A DNA stretch of 64,000 bases from the NCBI GenBank assembly GCA_023419535.1, contig JAEZXX010000034.1:62001-126000 (forward strand), in the 5' to 3' direction. Under the pieces are notes generated by a model. It was not told the origin of the DNA, made no database searches, and was given only the letters and a program-made list of their open reading frames with translations. Below, piece after piece: positions 17,082-25,499 of the stretch. Both the position numbers and the translations under genes were made by a program. The DNA is from Pseudomonadota bacterium (GTDB taxonomy: Bacteria; Pseudomonadota; Alphaproteobacteria; Rhizobiales; Rhizobiaceae). Numbering within the stretch: position 1 is the stretch's first letter; each line of letters opens with the position of its first letter.

Positions 17082-17790
17082 TCGGCAGGCCGCCTTCGGC
17101 CACGGCGATCCGATGGTGCAGATGAACCATGAAGGCGGCGGCGAAAAGCGGCGTCAAAAGGTTCAGGATCGGGACGGCCAGGAAGCCGGCGATCAGCAGC
17201 CCGGCGAGCATGACGCGGCCGCCGTACCGCGACCGCAACGCCTTGGCGTCCGCCTCCGTGCGATATCGCAGCGCTGCGAACTCGAAATATTCTCGGCCGA
17301 GCAGATAGCCGTTCACGACGAAGAAGGCGGCGAGGTTGACGATCGGCACCCAGAGCAGCGCGAAGGCGAGAAGATTGCCGAGGATCACGATGCCGAAGAA
17401 CTTCAGCGACAGGACGATGCCGTGCAGCGTCGGGACCGCCTGCCCGACGGGCTGGCCGGGATAGTGCTCGCGCTCGGCGACCTCCGCGACGTCGTCGAGG
17501 AAGAGACCCGCGATCACCGCCGAGACCGGCGCGATCAGGAAGGCCAGCAGGAAGGCGAGCGCGATGGAAGCGGCGACGCCCGCGAACGCGCCGGCATTGT
17601 CGACCCAGGCCGGCATCTCGGGCGCGAACTGCGAAAAGAACGGGATCGCGACCGTCTCGAAGGCGAAGCGGACCGCGAACCACAGGGCGACGAGGACGAG
17701 GGCGGTGAGCCCCAGCGTCTTCCAGAGCGCCGCCCGGAAGGGCTGCGAGAAGAGATCGCCCAGCGCAAGGCGAGCGGAGGAGAGAAGCAT
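17035..17790 (-). CDS. EI24/CysZ-family membrane protein
   Basis: Polytopic inner-membrane protein of 251 residues with about five hydrophobic segments (near 28-48, 68-92, 128-155 and 195-222), typical of the EI24 domain family to which the sulfate permease CysZ belongs. The segment NGYLLGREYFEFAALRY matches the conserved region of that family. Sulfate uptake is possible but not shown, because no cysteine or sulfate genes lie nearby. The ATG at 17790 is preceded on its strand by CGGGACG. Its stop codon lies inside the 3' end of the convergent nth gene. Confidence 0.83.
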   Translation of the reverse strand: MLLSSARLALGDLFSQPFRAALWKTLGLTALVLVALWFAVRFAFETVAIPFFSQFAPEMPAWVDNAGAFAGVAASIALAFLLAFLIAPVSAVIAGLFLDDVAEVAEREHYPGQPVGQAVPTLHGIVLSLKFFGIVILGNLLAFALLWVPIVNLAAFFVVNGYLLGREYFEFAALRYRTEADAKALRSRYGGRVMLAGLLIAGFLAVPILNLLTPLFAAAFMVHLHHRIAVAEGGLPIKTPARPAAVADRAA

Positions 17791-17933
17791 CGTCGCGTCC
17801 CGCAATGAAATGGTCCGGCCGTTGAGATAAGGCCGATCGGGCCCGGCGCAATCGAGGCCGTCGACACGTCGGCCTCGCCTTTTGACGCCGGGGTCGTTAG
17901 GAGCGCTGGACACGCCTTCGGCCGGGACCCCCC

Positions 17934-18941
17934 ATGGATCACCAGTTCGACCTTCTGACGATCGGCAACGCCATCGTCGACATCATCTCGCAGACCGACG
18001 AGGAGACGCTGCAGCGCCTGAACGTCGAGAAGAGCGCGATGACGCTGATCGACACGGCCCGCGCGGTCGAGCTCTACGGCTCCATGGGCCCGGCGATCGA
18101 GATGTCGGGTGGCTCGGCGGCCAACACGGTGGCCGGCCTCGTCAGTCTCGGCGGCCGGGGCGCCTATTTCGGCAAGGTCTCGAACGACCAGCTCGGCGCG
18201 ATCTTCGCGCACGATATCCGCGCGCTCGGCGTCCATTTCGAGACGAGCCCGCTCGGCGGGGAGCCGCCGACGGCGCGCAGCATGATCCTCGTCACCCCGG
18301 ACGGCGAGCGGTCGATGAACACCTATCTCGGCGCCTGCGTGGAGCTCGGTCCCGAGGACATCGACGAGGCCGTCGTCGCGGCCTCCAAGGTCACCTATTT
18401 CGAGGGTTATCTCTGGGATCCGCCGCGCGCCAAGGACGCGATCATGCTGGCCTCGAAAATCGCCCACGCCAACGGGCGCGAGATGGCGATGACCCTGTCG
18501 GACAGCTTCTGCGTCCACCGATACCGACCGGAGTTCCTGGACCTCATGCGCTCGGGTGCGGTCGACATCGTCTTTGCCAACGAGGCCGAGGCGCTGGCGC
18601 TGTACGAGACGGACGACCTCGACGAGGCGCTGCGCCGGATCGGCGCGGACACGCGACGGGTCGCCGTCGTGACGCGCTCCGAGAAGGGCTGCGTCGTGGT
18701 GGAGGGCGATTTTCGATCCGACCACGCGGCGACGCGGGTCGAGGCGGTGCGTGACACGACGGGGGCGGGCGACCTCTTCGCGTCCGGCTTCCTGCGCGGC
18801 TACACGAGCGGTCTCGACCATGCCCGCTCCGCCGCGCTGGGCGCCATCGCCGCCGGCCACATCATCGAGCAGATCGGCCCGCGGCCGCAGCGCCCGCTGC
18901 GCGACTTGGCGGGGGTGGCGGAGCTTCTCACGGACCGCTGA
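17934..18941 (+). CDS. Adenosine kinase (PfkB/ribokinase family)
   Basis: A 335-residue carbohydrate/nucleoside kinase. The N terminus FDLLTIGNAIVDIISQ and the gly-rich MSGGSAANTVAGLVSLGGRG are typical of bacterial adenosine kinase-like PfkB proteins. The anion-hole/catalytic motif is DTTGAGDLFASGFLRGY with catalytic Asp (PfkB signature 2). It would phosphorylate adenosine or a related nucleoside with ATP in purine salvage. The ATG at 17934 gives the expected length. It is divergent from the EI24 gene, with 143 bases between the starts. Confidence 0.92.
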   Translation: MDHQFDLLTIGNAIVDIISQTDEETLQRLNVEKSAMTLIDTARAVELYGSMGPAIEMSGGSAANTVAGLVSLGGRGAYFGKVSNDQLGAIFAHDIRALGVHFETSPLGGEPPTARSMILVTPDGERSMNTYLGACVELGPEDIDEAVVAASKVTYFEGYLWDPPRAKDAIMLASKIAHANGREMAMTLSDSFCVHRYRPEFLDLMRSGAVDIVFANEAEALALYETDDLDEALRRIGADTRRVAVVTRSEKGCVVVEGDFRSDHAATRVEAVRDTTGAGDLFASGFLRGYTSGLDHARSAALGAIAAGHIIEQIGPRPQRPLRDLAGVAELLTDR

Positions 18942-19265
18942 ATCGAAGCCGCCGGAGCGAGGCGCCAAGACGGCGAAGGCGACGAGTCGAGATGAGGACC
19001 GCAGCGCGGGTCGTGGGTCCGATGGCCCGGGACGCCTCTGCAGCATCGGCCCGTCATCGGAACCGATCATCCGAAAGCCTGATGCGTCGCTTCGATAGGA
19101 AAGCGCGGCCTGTTTGCGTCCGAACGGGCGCTCGAAGTCCTGTATCGTCTCCCCTTGGATTCGCACAGTTCTGAGCCGACCCGGCGCGTGCGAGGATCGG
19201 TTCGTCTTTGTGGTCGTCGAACTCCGGCGTCCGGACCCTGTCACGTCGTTCGGTCGCCCCTTTCG
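18942..19265 (+). other. Gene-free interval between convergent adenosine kinase and yifB
   Basis: This 324-base interval lies between two genes that converge on it. I see no plausible coding frame. Its only recognisable structure is one copy of a dispersed palindromic repeat (19043-19137), described separately. Confidence 0.6.
19043..19137 (+). repeat. Dispersed palindromic repeat, copy A
   Basis: About 95 bases that align with 60447-60548 elsewhere in the window. By hand, about 66 of the first 84 aligned positions match. Shared blocks include CATCGGCC, GATGCGT and GCGGCCTGT followed by TGCGTCCGAA and CGCTCGAAG. The 3' part can fold, with AGCGC at 19102-19106 pairing with GCGCT at 19128-19132. 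It resembles an intergenic element seen repeatedly in Hyphomicrobiales genomes; that link is from memory and not checked. Confidence 0.78.
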
Positions 19266-20798
19266 TCATGCGGCCGTCGCCAGTCTTTCGCCGGCGATCC
19301 GATAGGACACCGCCTCGGCCAGGTGGATGCGCCGCACGCTGTCCGCACCGTCGAGATCGGCCAGCGTTCGGGCGACCTTCAGGATGCGGTGATAGGCGCG
19401 CGCGGAGAATTTTGTCTGCTCCGCAGCCTCGCGCAAGAGCCGCTGCGCTCCGTCGTCCAGGGCCGCGACGGCCTCGATCATCGAACCGGGGCACTGCGCG
19501 TTGACGAGAACGGCAGGGAACCCCGCCTCGGCGTAACGCGCCGACTGGACGGCGCGGGCGCGCTCGACCCGCACCCTTGCGGCCCCGGAGGGCTCCACCG
19601 GGCTCCGGGCGATGAGGTCGACGGCGCTGACGGCGGGAACCTCGACCCGCAGATCGATCCGGTCGAGAAGCGGGCCGGAGATCCTGGCCTGGTAATCCGC
19701 CTGGCAGCGAGGCCCCCGCGCGCACGAATGGCCCGGCTCGCCCGCCATGCCGCACCGGCACGGGTTCATGGCCGCGACGAGCTGGAATCGCGCCGGATAG
19801 GTCACGCGGTGATTGGCGCGCGCGATGACGCTCTCGCCGCTCTCCAGGGGTTGGCGCAGCGAATCGAGGACGGCCGGCGAAAACTCCGGCAATTCGTCGA
19901 GGAACAGGACGCCGCGATGGGCGAGCGACACCTCGCCGGGCCGCGCGCGGAGGCCGCCGCCGACCATCGCTGCCATGGAGGCCGAGTGGTGCGGCGCCCT
20001 GAACGGCCGCCGGTCCGACAATCGGCCGCCGGCAAGTTCGCCCGCGATGGAGGCGATCATGGAGACCTCGAGAAGCTCGGGCGGCCCCAGCGGCGGCAGG
20101 ATCGACGGCAGGCGCTCGGCGAGCATCGACTTTCCCGAGCCGGGCGGACCGATCATCAGGAGATTGTGTCCCCCCGCTGCGGCGACCTCCAGCGCGCGCT
20201 TGGCCAGCGGCTGGCCGCGGATGTCGGAGAGATCAGCAAGCCCTTCCGCGTCCTGGCGGATCGCAGGCTCGGGCCGCGACAGCACCTGTGTCCCGCGAAA
20301 GTGATTGGCGATCTGGATGAGGCTGCGCGGCGCGAGGATCGGCATGTCGGCGCTCGCCCAGGCGGCCTCGGCGCCGCAGGCGGCAGGGCAGAGCAGGCCG
20401 AGTCCCATGGCGTTGGCGCCGACGGCCGCGGGGAGCGCACCCGCCACCGCGCTGATCGTCCCGTCGAGCGAGAGTTCCCCGATCACGACGTAGCCGGCCA
20501 GCGCGTCCGCGGGAATGGCGCCGAGCGCTACCATCAGCCCGAGCGCGATCGGCAGATCGTAGTGACTTCCCTCCTTCGGAAGATCGGCGGGTGCGAGATT
20601 GACCGTCACGCGCTTGGGCGGCATTGCGAGGCCGGAGGCATGAAGCGCGGCCTGCACCCGCTCCCGGCTTTCAGCCACCGCCTTGTCTGCGAGGCCGACG
20701 ATCTGCATTCCGACCCGGCCCGGCGCGATCATGACCTGGATGTCGATGGGGACGGCTTCGACTCCCTGGAACGCGACCGACCTGACCTTGGCGACCAT
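19266..20798 (-). CDS. YifB/ComM-family Mg-chelatase-like AAA+ ATPase
   Basis: Protein of 510 residues, full length for the family. The N-terminal ChlI-like domain (about 20-140) is followed by the AAA+ module with Walker A GPPGSGKS at 217-224, Walker B GVLFLDELPEFSPAVLDSL, and the Cys motif MNPCRCGMAGEPGHSC. A C-terminal Mg_chelatase_C domain carries KFSARAYHRILKVARTLADL. ComM homologues are hexameric DNA helicases that help branch migration when incoming DNA is integrated during natural transformation. It is divergent from the Zur-like gene. Confidence 0.94.
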   Translation of the reverse strand: MVAKVRSVAFQGVEAVPIDIQVMIAPGRVGMQIVGLADKAVAESRERVQAALHASGLAMPPKRVTVNLAPADLPKEGSHYDLPIALGLMVALGAIPADALAGYVVIGELSLDGTISAVAGALPAAVGANAMGLGLLCPAACGAEAAWASADMPILAPRSLIQIANHFRGTQVLSRPEPAIRQDAEGLADLSDIRGQPLAKRALEVAAAGGHNLLMIGPPGSGKSMLAERLPSILPPLGPPELLEVSMIASIAGELAGGRLSDRRPFRAPHHSASMAAMVGGGLRARPGEVSLAHRGVLFLDELPEFSPAVLDSLRQPLESGESVIARANHRVTYPARFQLVAAMNPCRCGMAGEPGHSCARGPRCQADYQARISGPLLDRIDLRVEVPAVSAVDLIARSPVEPSGAARVRVERARAVQSARYAEAGFPAVLVNAQCPGSMIEAVAALDDGAQRLLREAAEQTKFSARAYHRILKVARTLADLDGADSVRRIHLAEAVSYRIAGERLATAA

Positions 20799-21020
20799 CG
20801 GACTGCACCCGTTCGGGTCGATCCGACCTGGACGACCACCCTCTTGGCGCGAAATCTAGCGGGACTTCTGAAGTCTGACAAGAACGCAAGAAGAACAAAT
20901 CGGAGGGTGAGGGGAGGACGCCGGAGCCGTCCGACCCACCCGCAAGAGAAGCCTTCCGAATGGGGCGGACATCCTGGCGCCGGACCCCTATCTAGACGGC
21001 TTAGACCAAGGAGCTTTTGA

Positions 21021-21449
21021 ATGAGCGGGCCCATCGACCTGACACGGAACGAAGCGCTCGTGCTGGACGCTCTTCGGGAGGGGCCCGCCCCCCGCAGCGC
21101 CTACCAGCTCCTCGAGACGCTTCGGGGGGAGGGCCTGAGGGCCCCGCCGCAGATCTACCGCGCCCTGAAGTCCCTGGGCGAGCGCGGCCTCGTGCACAAG
21201 CTGGAGAGCCGGAACGCCTATCTCGCCTGTAGCCATGACCACCATCACGGGGACGATGCGCGACCCGTCGTGTTTCTCGTGTGCGACCGATGCGAGTGCG
21301 TGGAGGAGGTGGCGGGCGACGGGCTCGAGCCGGTGTTCGATGCGCTGACGCGCGCGCACGGGTTTAAGCGGAACAGCGCTTCGGCGGAGATCCGCGGGCG
21401 CTGCCGAGACTGCGCGCATCTCTCCGACGGGAACGGCGGGACGTCCTGA
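21021..21449 (+). CDS. Fur-family transcriptional regulator, Zur-like
   Basis: A 142-residue metalloregulator. The N-terminal winged helix (about 8-80) contains APPQIYRALKSLGERGLVHKL, and the C-terminal dimerisation/metal half has a His-rich segment (SHDHHHGDD) and two CxxC pairs, VCDRCECVEEV and RCRDCAHL, which form the structural zinc site. The short N terminus and the RALKSLGERGLVHKLESRN pattern fit Zur (zinc uptake regulator) better than Fur. The ATG follows AAGGAGCTTTTG. No zinc transporter genes are present in this window, so the target is not obvious. Confidence 0.85.
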   Translation: MSGPIDLTRNEALVLDALREGPAPRSAYQLLETLRGEGLRAPPQIYRALKSLGERGLVHKLESRNAYLACSHDHHHGDDARPVVFLVCDRCECVEEVAGDGLEPVFDALTRAHGFKRNSASAEIRGRCRDCAHLSDGNGGTS

Positions 21450-21801
21450 ACGGTTCAACAATGTGCTCGGATGCAGCTTCGCAATAGCACAAGCGCGTGA
21501 AGTTGACGATTCGCTCTTCGAACGATCGGTTGCAGCTTTGCGCCACAGCCGTTTTTCCGAGCCAGCCCAGTCGGTTGCGCCTCAGGCATCCGGCTTGGAC
21601 GACGGTCGGGGCGTTGCCGGCCTGCAACAGCTCCATTCCAGTGCAAATCGCCCGTCTTGTAGGCAGGCCCTACAACCTCAATTCTATGTCGAGACAGGGC
21701 AGACGAACGGCGTTCGCCTCCATCGGCGAGCCCTTGCAACAGACCTCGTCATTGAACCATCCGGCAGGCCGAAGCGCCGCCGTGAGCTGGAGTACTGGAT
21801 C
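21450..21801 (+). other. Gene-free interval upstream of the outer-membrane protein gene
   Basis: This 352-base leader/promoter region shows no convincing coding frame. It contains a perfect 7-bp inverted repeat (TTGTAGG at 21657-21663 and CCTACAA at 21669-21675, loop CAGGC) about 130 bases before the ATG. This could be an operator or a hairpin in a long 5' untranslated leader. The ribosome-binding site is AGCTGGAG at 21785-21792. Confidence 0.5.
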
Positions 21802-22704
21802 ATGAAGCGCATTGCTCTTCTTCTCGCCGCGACCGCGTTCTCGGCCCCGGCCCTTGCCGCCGACATCGTCTACGAGGAGCCGATGGCCCCGATGGCGCCG
21901 GCCCCCGTCGCGATCGCCCCGGTCGAATCCGGCTGGACCGGCTTCTACTTCGGTCTGCAGGGCGGCGCCGGCTTCAACCCGTCCTCGCCGGACCGTCTCG
22001 GCATCACCACGAACGGCTTCGGCATCGGCGCCGCATCCGCCGGCACGGGCGCGCCGGCCAACAGCGGCTTTGGTGCCGGCTCGATCGGCGCAGCCTTCGG
22101 CAACAGCTTCTCCGAGACCTTCGATTCCGGCTTCGTCGGCGGCGCGCATGTCGGCTACGACCTGCAGTTCGACCGCGTCGTCGTCGGTGCGGTCCTCGAC
22201 ATCAACGCGACCGACATCCAGATGCGCCAGGAGGCCTTCTCCAACACGCCGGCCTTCTACACCGCGACCCGCGATCTCGATTACCTCGCGACCGCCCGCC
22301 TGCGCGCCGGTTATCTAGTGACGCCGAGTGTTCTGGCCTACGCCACAGGCGGCGCGGCCTACGGCGACGTCAGCTACTCCTTCACCACCGACAGCCCGGC
22401 GGCGACTGGTAATGCCCGCAGCGGCGCAGCGGCTCTGGCGACCACCTCGTTCGTCGACAACGAAGACTGGGGCTACTCGGTCGGCGGCGGCATGGAGGTC
22501 AAGATCGTCGACAATCTGTCGTTCGGCGCCGAGTATCTGTACACCAATCTCGGAAGCGGCGACTCCTTCACCCGCTTCGAGGGCGGCCCGTTCGACGGTG
22601 CGGCCGGGGCCGCCCGCGCGCCCGGCAATTCGACCGACTTCACCTCGGGCGGCGACTTCGACTTCCACACGGTCACCGCGAAGCTCTCCTACCGCTTCAA
22701 CTGA
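21802..22704 (+). CDS. Omp25/31-type outer-membrane beta-barrel protein
   Basis: Precursor of 300 residues with a Sec signal peptide MKRIALLLAATAFSAPALAA and then the usual DIVYEEP start of mature Omp25/31-like proteins. WTGFYFGLQGGAGF opens the eight-stranded barrel, the repeated GYDLQFDRVVVGAVLDINA and RLRAGYLVTPSVLAYATGG segments are typical, and the last residue before the stop pattern is a C-terminal beta-strand ending YRFN. Gly/Ala/Ser-rich surface loops interrupt the strands. It is a likely abundant structural porin-like protein. A strong terminator follows at 22757. Confidence 0.93.
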   Translation: MKRIALLLAATAFSAPALAADIVYEEPMAPMAPAPVAIAPVESGWTGFYFGLQGGAGFNPSSPDRLGITTNGFGIGAASAGTGAPANSGFGAGSIGAAFGNSFSETFDSGFVGGAHVGYDLQFDRVVVGAVLDINATDIQMRQEAFSNTPAFYTATRDLDYLATARLRAGYLVTPSVLAYATGGAAYGDVSYSFTTDSPAATGNARSGAAALATTSFVDNEDWGYSVGGGMEVKIVDNLSFGAEYLYTNLGSGDSFTRFEGGPFDGAAGAARAPGNSTDFTSGGDFDFHTVTAKLSYRFN

Positions 22705-22756
22705 TCGGACAGATCGGGGCGGGCGCCGTTGCGCGCTCGGCCCAGCGTTCAGAGGG

Positions 22757-22786
22757 AAGGGCCCTGCCGTATCGCGGGGCCCTTTT
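22757..22786 (+). terminator. Intrinsic terminator of the outer-membrane protein gene
   Basis: Perfect 8-bp stem AAGGGCCC (22757-22764) with GGGCCCTT (22777-22784), loop of 12 bases, followed by TT and C. It lies 53 bases after the stop codon. Confidence 0.85.
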
Positions 22787-22889
22787 CCGTTCCAAGGCAC
22801 CCGGCCGCACCATGCTCGGTCGGCGGATCGGGGGGCTTGGCGCTCGGCTCGGAATGGGTCATTCACACGGTCCAGACAGGAGCTGTCCC

Positions 22890-24044
22890 ATGTCCGCCCC
22901 CCTCAAGACCCAGATCCTCGCGGCCCTCTCCAAGCTCGAGACGCCCGACGGGCGCGGCGACATCGTTGCGCGCGGCCTCGTCTCCGATATCTTCGTCGCC
23001 GACCGCAAGGCGTTCTTCTCGCTGACCGTGCCCGCCGCCGAGGCCGAGCGGTTCGAGCCGGTGCGCAAGGCGGCCGAAGCCGCCGCCACCAGTGTCGAGG
23101 GCATCGATTCGGCCATGGTCGCTTTGACGGCGGAGCGCCGGCCCGGCAGCGTCGACGACGCGCCGCCGCGGCGCCCGTCCGCGACGCCGCCCGCTTACCG
23201 CCATGCGCCGGCGGCGCCCACGCGCTCCTCGGGCGGCAAGCCCGGCATTCCGGGGGTCACGCACATCGTCGCGGTCGCCTCCGGCAAGGGCGGCGTCGGC
23301 AAGTCCACGACCGCGGTCAACTTCGCACTGGGCCTGAAGGCGCTGGGCCTTTCCGTCGGTCTTCTCGACGCCGACATCTACGGCCCCTCGGTGCCGCGGC
23401 TTCTCGGCCTCAAGGGTCGGCCCGAGACGATCGACGGCAAGCGGCTGAAGCCGATGGAGGCCTACGGCCTGAAGGCGATGTCCATCGGCTTCCTCGTCGA
23501 GGAGGAGACGCCGATGATCTGGCGAGGGCCGATGGTCATGTCGGCGCTGACGCAGATGATGCGCGAGGTCGAGTGGGGCACGCTCGACGTCCTCGTCGTC
23601 GATATGCCGCCCGGCACCGGCGACGCGCAGCTGACCATGGCGCAGCAGGTGCCGCTGGCGGGCGCGGTCATCGTCTCCACGCCGCAGGATCTGGCGCTGA
23701 TCGACGCCCGCAAGGGCCTCGCCATGTTCCGCAAGGTCGAGGTGCCCGTGCTCGGCATCGTCGAGAACATGAGCTACTTCGTCGCGCCCGACACCGGCGC
23801 GCGCTACGACATCTTCGGCCATGGCGGGGCGCGGGACGAGGCGACGCGCCTCGGCGTGCCCTTCCTCGGCGAAGTGCCGCTGGTGATGTCGATCCGCGAG
23901 AGCTCGGACGCCGGAGCGCCCGTCGTCGCAACCGATCCGGAGGGGCCACAGGCGCGCATCTATCGCGAGATCGCGGAGAAGGCGCTCGCCGAGATCAAGG
24001 GCGCGAGCGCGCGCCGCAAGCCGCCGTCGATCGTCTTCGAATAG
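22890..24044 (+). CDS. Mrp/ApbC-family iron-sulfur carrier ATPase
   Basis: P-loop ATPase of 384 residues that carries or loads Fe-S clusters onto apoproteins. An N-terminal MIP18/DUF59-like domain (about 5-90) is joined by a Pro/Arg-rich linker to the ATPase core. The deviant Walker A is ASGKGGVGKSTTAVN, and the core also contains LLDADIYGPSVPRLLG and VVDMPPGTGDAQLT. The usual CxxC of Mrp is absent: the site expected after VENMSYF reads VAPDTGARYDIFG. Loss of this pair occurs in many alphaproteobacterial Mrp proteins. The ATG at 22890 follows AGGAG. Confidence 0.94.
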   Translation: MSAPLKTQILAALSKLETPDGRGDIVARGLVSDIFVADRKAFFSLTVPAAEAERFEPVRKAAEAAATSVEGIDSAMVALTAERRPGSVDDAPPRRPSATPPAYRHAPAAPTRSSGGKPGIPGVTHIVAVASGKGGVGKSTTAVNFALGLKALGLSVGLLDADIYGPSVPRLLGLKGRPETIDGKRLKPMEAYGLKAMSIGFLVEEETPMIWRGPMVMSALTQMMREVEWGTLDVLVVDMPPGTGDAQLTMAQQVPLAGAVIVSTPQDLALIDARKGLAMFRKVEVPVLGIVENMSYFVAPDTGARYDIFGHGGARDEATRLGVPFLGEVPLVMSIRESSDAGAPVVATDPEGPQARIYREIAEKALAEIKGASARRKPPSIVFE

Positions 24045-24067
24045 GGCAACAAGGCGAGGAGGCTGCG

Positions 24068-24439
24068 ATGCCCCTGACGCAGATCTCGATCAGAGCCGGG
24101 AAGCCGCCTGCCTACCGGTAGGCGATCATGGACGGTCTCTATGCAGCGATGCGCCGGTCCTTCGCGGTTCCCGAAGGGGACCGCTTCATGACGCTGACCG
24201 AGTTCAGCGCAGACGATTTCTCGTTCGGAGACCGATATCCAGGCCTGGAGAGAACGGAAGATCTCGTGATCATCCAGATCACGGTCTCCAACAACCGCTC
24301 GCGCGAACAAAAACTGGCCCTGTATGGCGCGATCGTCGCAGAACTCGGCGAGCGAGCCGGCGTCAGGCCCGACGACGTGCTCATCAACATCGTCGAAGTC
24401 CTTCCGGAAAACTGGTCGTTCGGTAGAGGGCGCGCTTAG
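24068..24439 (+). pseudogene. Tautomerase-family gene interrupted by an in-frame amber codon
   Basis: A GAGGAGG ribosome-binding site leads to ATG 24068 and the tautomerase N terminus PLTQISIRAGKPPAYR. This carries the post-Met Pro that is the catalytic base in the 4-oxalocrotonate tautomerase superfamily. Codon 18 is TAG (24119-24121), where family members usually have Gln, so CAG to TAG is the simplest explanation. The frame then continues without gaps through AIMDGLYAAMRRSFAVPEGD, ITVSNNRSREQKLALYGAIV and NIVEVLPENWSFG to the stop at 24437-24439. Restart at ATG 24128 would yield a 103-residue protein without the catalytic Pro. It lies 23 bases after the Mrp gene. A sequencing error is possible. 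Confidence 0.85.
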
Positions 24440-24452
24440 AACCTAGAGTAGC

Positions 24453-25499
24453 TTAGCGAGACTTTCCGCCGGCTAGCGCCGAGACGATCTCGCGGTCTCC
24501 GATCCGGCCGAGGATCCGGCCGCCATCGGCGACCGCCACGTCCCCGCCGCGCGCGCCGAGCATGTCGACGACACGGCGCAATGGTGCGTCCGGCTTGGTC
24601 ATGCCGGCGAAATGCGCCGAATCCGCCGTCTCGCGCAGCGGCGTCATCACGTCGCCGGCCGTCAGAATGCCGATCGGGCTCACATGGGCGACGAAGTCCG
24701 CCACGTAGGGACTTGCCGGCGCCCGCACGATCTCGCGCGCCGTCCCCACCTGCACGACGCGGCCGCCTTCCATGATCGCGATCCGGTTGCCCAGCTTGAA
24801 GGCCTCGTCGAGGTCGTGGCTGACGAAGAGGATGGTCTTTCGCGCCCGCTCCTGGATGGCGAGGAGCTCGTCCTGGAGCTTGGCGCGAATCAGGGGGTCG
24901 AGCGCGGAGAAGGGCTCGTCCATCAGGAGGATCGGCGCATCGGTGGCGAAGGCGCGCGCCAGCCCGACACGCTGCTGCATGCCGCCGGAAAGCTCCGAGA
25001 CGCGCGAATCGGCCCAGTCGGACAGGCCGACGAGGTCGAGCTGGGCCTTGGCACGCTCCCGGCGCTCGGCCTTCGGGACGCCTGCGAACTGCAGGCCGAG
25101 CGCGACGTTCTCCGCCACGCTGCGCCAGGGCAGGAGCGCGAACTGCTGGAACACCATCGCCACCTTGTGGCGGCGCAGTTCGCGAAGCCGGCCCTTGCCG
25201 CAGTCCATCGGGTCGAGCGGCCCGTCACCGGTGTCGACGAGGACGCGCCCGCGGGTCACGGGCGCGAGCCCGTTGACGGCGCGGATCAGCGTCGACTTGC
25301 CCGATCCGGACAGCCCCATGAGAACGAGGATCTCGCCCGGCGCGACGTCGAGGCCGGCGTTCGCGACGCCGAGCGTCGTGCCGGTTCTCTCGCGGATGGC
25401 TTCCCGGCTCGCGCCCTCGTCGATGAGAGGCAGCGCCTTCTCGGGACGGCGGCCGAAGACGATCGAGACGTTCTGGAAGGAGACGATGGGCGCGCTCAC
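24453..25499 (-). CDS. Glycine betaine/proline-type ABC importer, ATP-binding subunit
   Basis: A 348-residue ATPase of the ProV/OpuAA type. Walker A is GLSGSGKSTLIRAVNG, the Q-loop MVFQQFALLPWRSVAENV, the signature ELSGGMQQRVGLARA and Walker B ILLMDEPFSALDPLIRAKLQ. Unlike sugar importers, the N terminus has the long insertion before Walker A typical of osmoprotectant ATPases. The C-terminal 70 residues (TAGDVMTPLRETADSAHF onward) look like a single degenerate CBS domain. The start is GTG 25499, which overlaps the permease stop (GTGA), so the two are translationally coupled. Confidence 0.93.
   Translation of the reverse strand: MSAPIVSFQNVSIVFGRRPEKALPLIDEGASREAIRERTGTTLGVANAGLDVAPGEILVLMGLSGSGKSTLIRAVNGLAPVTRGRVLVDTGDGPLDPMDCGKGRLRELRRHKVAMVFQQFALLPWRSVAENVALGLQFAGVPKAERRERAKAQLDLVGLSDWADSRVSELSGGMQQRVGLARAFATDAPILLMDEPFSALDPLIRAKLQDELLAIQERARKTILFVSHDLDEAFKLGNRIAIMEGGRVVQVGTAREIVRAPASPYVADFVAHVSPIGILTAGDVMTPLRETADSAHFAGMTKPDAPLRRVVDMLGARGGDVAVADGGRILGRIGDREIVSALAGGKSR

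Noticed and set aside
24119..24121. Amber codon read as pyrrolysine or a programmed recoding site
   Set aside because: No pyl genes or stem-loop context are visible, the organism type does not use pyrrolysine, and family members have Gln at this position.
24128..24439. 103-residue tautomerase taken as an intact gene from the downstream ATG
   Set aside because: The family's catalytic Pro and first beta strand lie upstream in the same frame behind a strong ribosome-binding site and are cut off by TAG, so this is the remainder of a broken gene.
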